DNA from: Oscillospiraceae bacterium
Lineage (GTDB): Bacteria > Bacillota > Clostridia > Oscillospirales > Oscillospiraceae
Direction of reading: 5' to 3'
Length of the DNA stretch: 7,082 nucleotides
Assembly: GCA_016295225.1 (NCBI GenBank)
Contig: JAEDLP010000088.1
Span: forward strand, 1 to 7,082
In this document: positions 6,026 through 7,082 of the stretch, piece by piece
Numbering within the stretch: position 1 is the stretch's first letter
Layout of the letters: each line of letters starts with the position of its first letter
The notes under the pieces: model-generated
What the model saw: the letters and a program-made list of their open reading frames with translations, nothing else
The model's database searches: none
What the model was told of the DNA's origin: nothing
Made by a program: the position numbers and the translations under genes

Positions 6026-7082
6026 ATGAAAAAGATTGACTATAAAAAGACCCATCCTTTAAAAATTTTTCTGTCTTATTACGGCCCTCACAAGCATCTT
6101 TTTATTCTGGATATGTGCTGTGCTTTTTTGATCTGTCTGATTGATCTGGCCTTTCCCTATGCCTCCCGAGAGGCCCTGAATACCCTGCTGCCCAACCAGG
6201 AGTACCGGGCGTTCTTCTGGGTGGTGACCTTTTTCATCCTGGCGTACATCTGCAAAGGGTTTCTCTATTTTACGGTTTCCTATTGGGGGCACCTTTTCGG
6301 CGTTCGTGTGGAGGCTGACCTGCGGCGGGACCTGTATTCCCATATGGAAAGCCTGAGCTTCAGTTTTTATGACAAGAACCGCACGGGCGTTTTAATGTCC
6401 CGGGTGACCAACGACCTCTTTGAGATTACCGAGCTGGCTCACCATGGCCCGGAAGACCTGTTTATCTCCACAGTCACCCTGGTGGGTGCCTTCTGCATCA
6501 TGTGTACCATTGAGTGGAAGCTGGCAGTCATGACATTTTGTATCGTCCCCTTCTTTCTGGCCTTTACCCTGTACCAGAGGCGGCGGATGCGCAAGGCAAA
6601 CTTGAAGCTGAAAGCAAAGACCGCAGAGATCAACGCAACCATCGAATCGGGCATTTCCGGCATGCGCACGGCCAAAGCCTTCCAAAATGAGGAGAATGAA
6701 AAAGAAAAGTTCAACGCCATGAACACCCAGTTTGTCCAGGCCAAGCGGGGATACTACAAGACCATGGCAACCTTTATGGGTGGCATGGAATTCAGTACCT
6801 CCATCATGCCTGTTCTGGTGATCGGCACCGGCGGCTTCTTCATCATGAAGGGAACGGTGAATTACGCTGACCTGGTGGCCTTTACCCTGTATGTGACCAC
6901 CTTTATCACGCCGGTCCGCAAGCTATCCACCTTCGTAGAGCAGTTTATGATGGGATCGGCTGGTTTTTCCAGGTTCCTGGAACTTATGCGGCTGGACCCG
7001 GAGATCCAGGACGCGCCTGACGCGGCGGAGCTTGGCCCGGTCAAGGGCGAGGTGACCTTTGAGCAGGTATCCTTCCGCTACA
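6026..7082 (+). CDS. ABC exporter, fused membrane and ATPase subunit (3' end outside window)
   Basis: The frame is open from ATG 6026 to the right edge; 352 residues are visible of a protein expected at about 570-620. It is a type IV ABC exporter half-transporter (MsbA/BmrA/Sav1866-like), which works as a homo- or heterodimer to push substrates out of the membrane with ATP. Six membrane segments fit at about residues 25-45, 63-86, 143-162, 165-184, 255-275 and 280-297. The first intracellular loop carries FYDKNRTGVLMSRVTND (114-130), the usual coupling-region motif of this family. The ATPase domain is just beginning: GEVTFEQVSFRY (341-352) ends at the aromatic A-loop Tyr, and Walker A would follow outside the window. 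It has its own promoter facing away from marR, with a candidate operator over the -35 box, so it is probably induced together with the RND operon. Whether a second half-transporter gene follows cannot be seen. Substrate unknown. Confidence 0.93.
   Translation, partial: MKKIDYKKTHPLKIFLSYYGPHKHLFILDMCCAFLICLIDLAFPYASREALNTLLPNQEYRAFFWVVTFFILAYICKGFLYFTVSYWGHLFGVRVEADLRRDLYSHMESLSFSFYDKNRTGVLMSRVTNDLFEITELAHHGPEDLFISTVTLVGAFCIMCTIEWKLAVMTFCIVPFFLAFTLYQRRRMRKANLKLKAKTAEINATIESGISGMRTAKAFQNEENEKEKFNAMNTQFVQAKRGYYKTMATFMGGMEFSTSIMPVLVIGTGGFFIMKGTVNYADLVAFTLYVTTFITPVRKLSTFVEQFMMGSAGFSRFLELMRLDPEIQDAPDAAELGPVKGEVTFEQVSFRY

Noticed and set aside
6059..6744. Open frames on the - strand opposite the ABC exporter
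   Set aside because: The + strand frame encodes a clear exporter membrane domain from its own promoter; these are its antisense shadows.

Overview
The window reads as chromosomal DNA of a Gram-positive anaerobe of the Bacillota. An Oscillospiraceae-type gut clostridium (Flavonifractor/Lawsonibacter-like) is my best guess from memory, not from a search. The coding sequence is GC-rich and favours C or G at third positions, the intergenic DNA is AT-rich, promoters match the sigma-A consensus, Shine-Dalgarno sequences are strong, and an RND pump is paired with a lipoprotein adaptor with no outer-membrane channel in view. No RNA gene, CRISPR array or transposase is visible.

Layout. Positions 3-803 (+) hold the C-terminal half of an ABC-F ATPase, cut by the left edge. 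Positions 804-954 are non-coding. They hold a nested inverted repeat (834-913) and a strong, apparently bidirectional terminator (916-956) that closes two convergent units. Leftward from about 5884 runs a three-gene operon: a MarR-family regulator (5847-5380, TTG start), a membrane-fusion lipoprotein (5322-4162) and a full-length RND transporter (4158-955). The last two are translationally coupled. A divergent intergenic region (5848-6025) carries two back-to-back sigma-A-like promoters and a 22-bp imperfect palindrome over the rightward -35 box. Rightward from 6026 a type IV ABC exporter (membrane domain fused to ATPase) begins and is cut by the right edge just as its ATPase domain starts.

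How the parts fit. A MarR repressor leading an MFP-RND operon and facing a divergent ABC exporter is the usual shape of a ligand-induced efflux locus: one sensor could control two pumps with different energy sources (proton motive force and ATP). The substrate cannot be read from the sequence. The ABC-F gene is in a separate convergent unit and probably unrelated in regulation.

I see no clearly new biological system. The points most worth checking are the shared-operator architecture, the degenerate second ATP site of the ABC-F protein, the Cys-x-Cys pair in the MarR protein, and the structured repeat downstream of the ABC-F gene.
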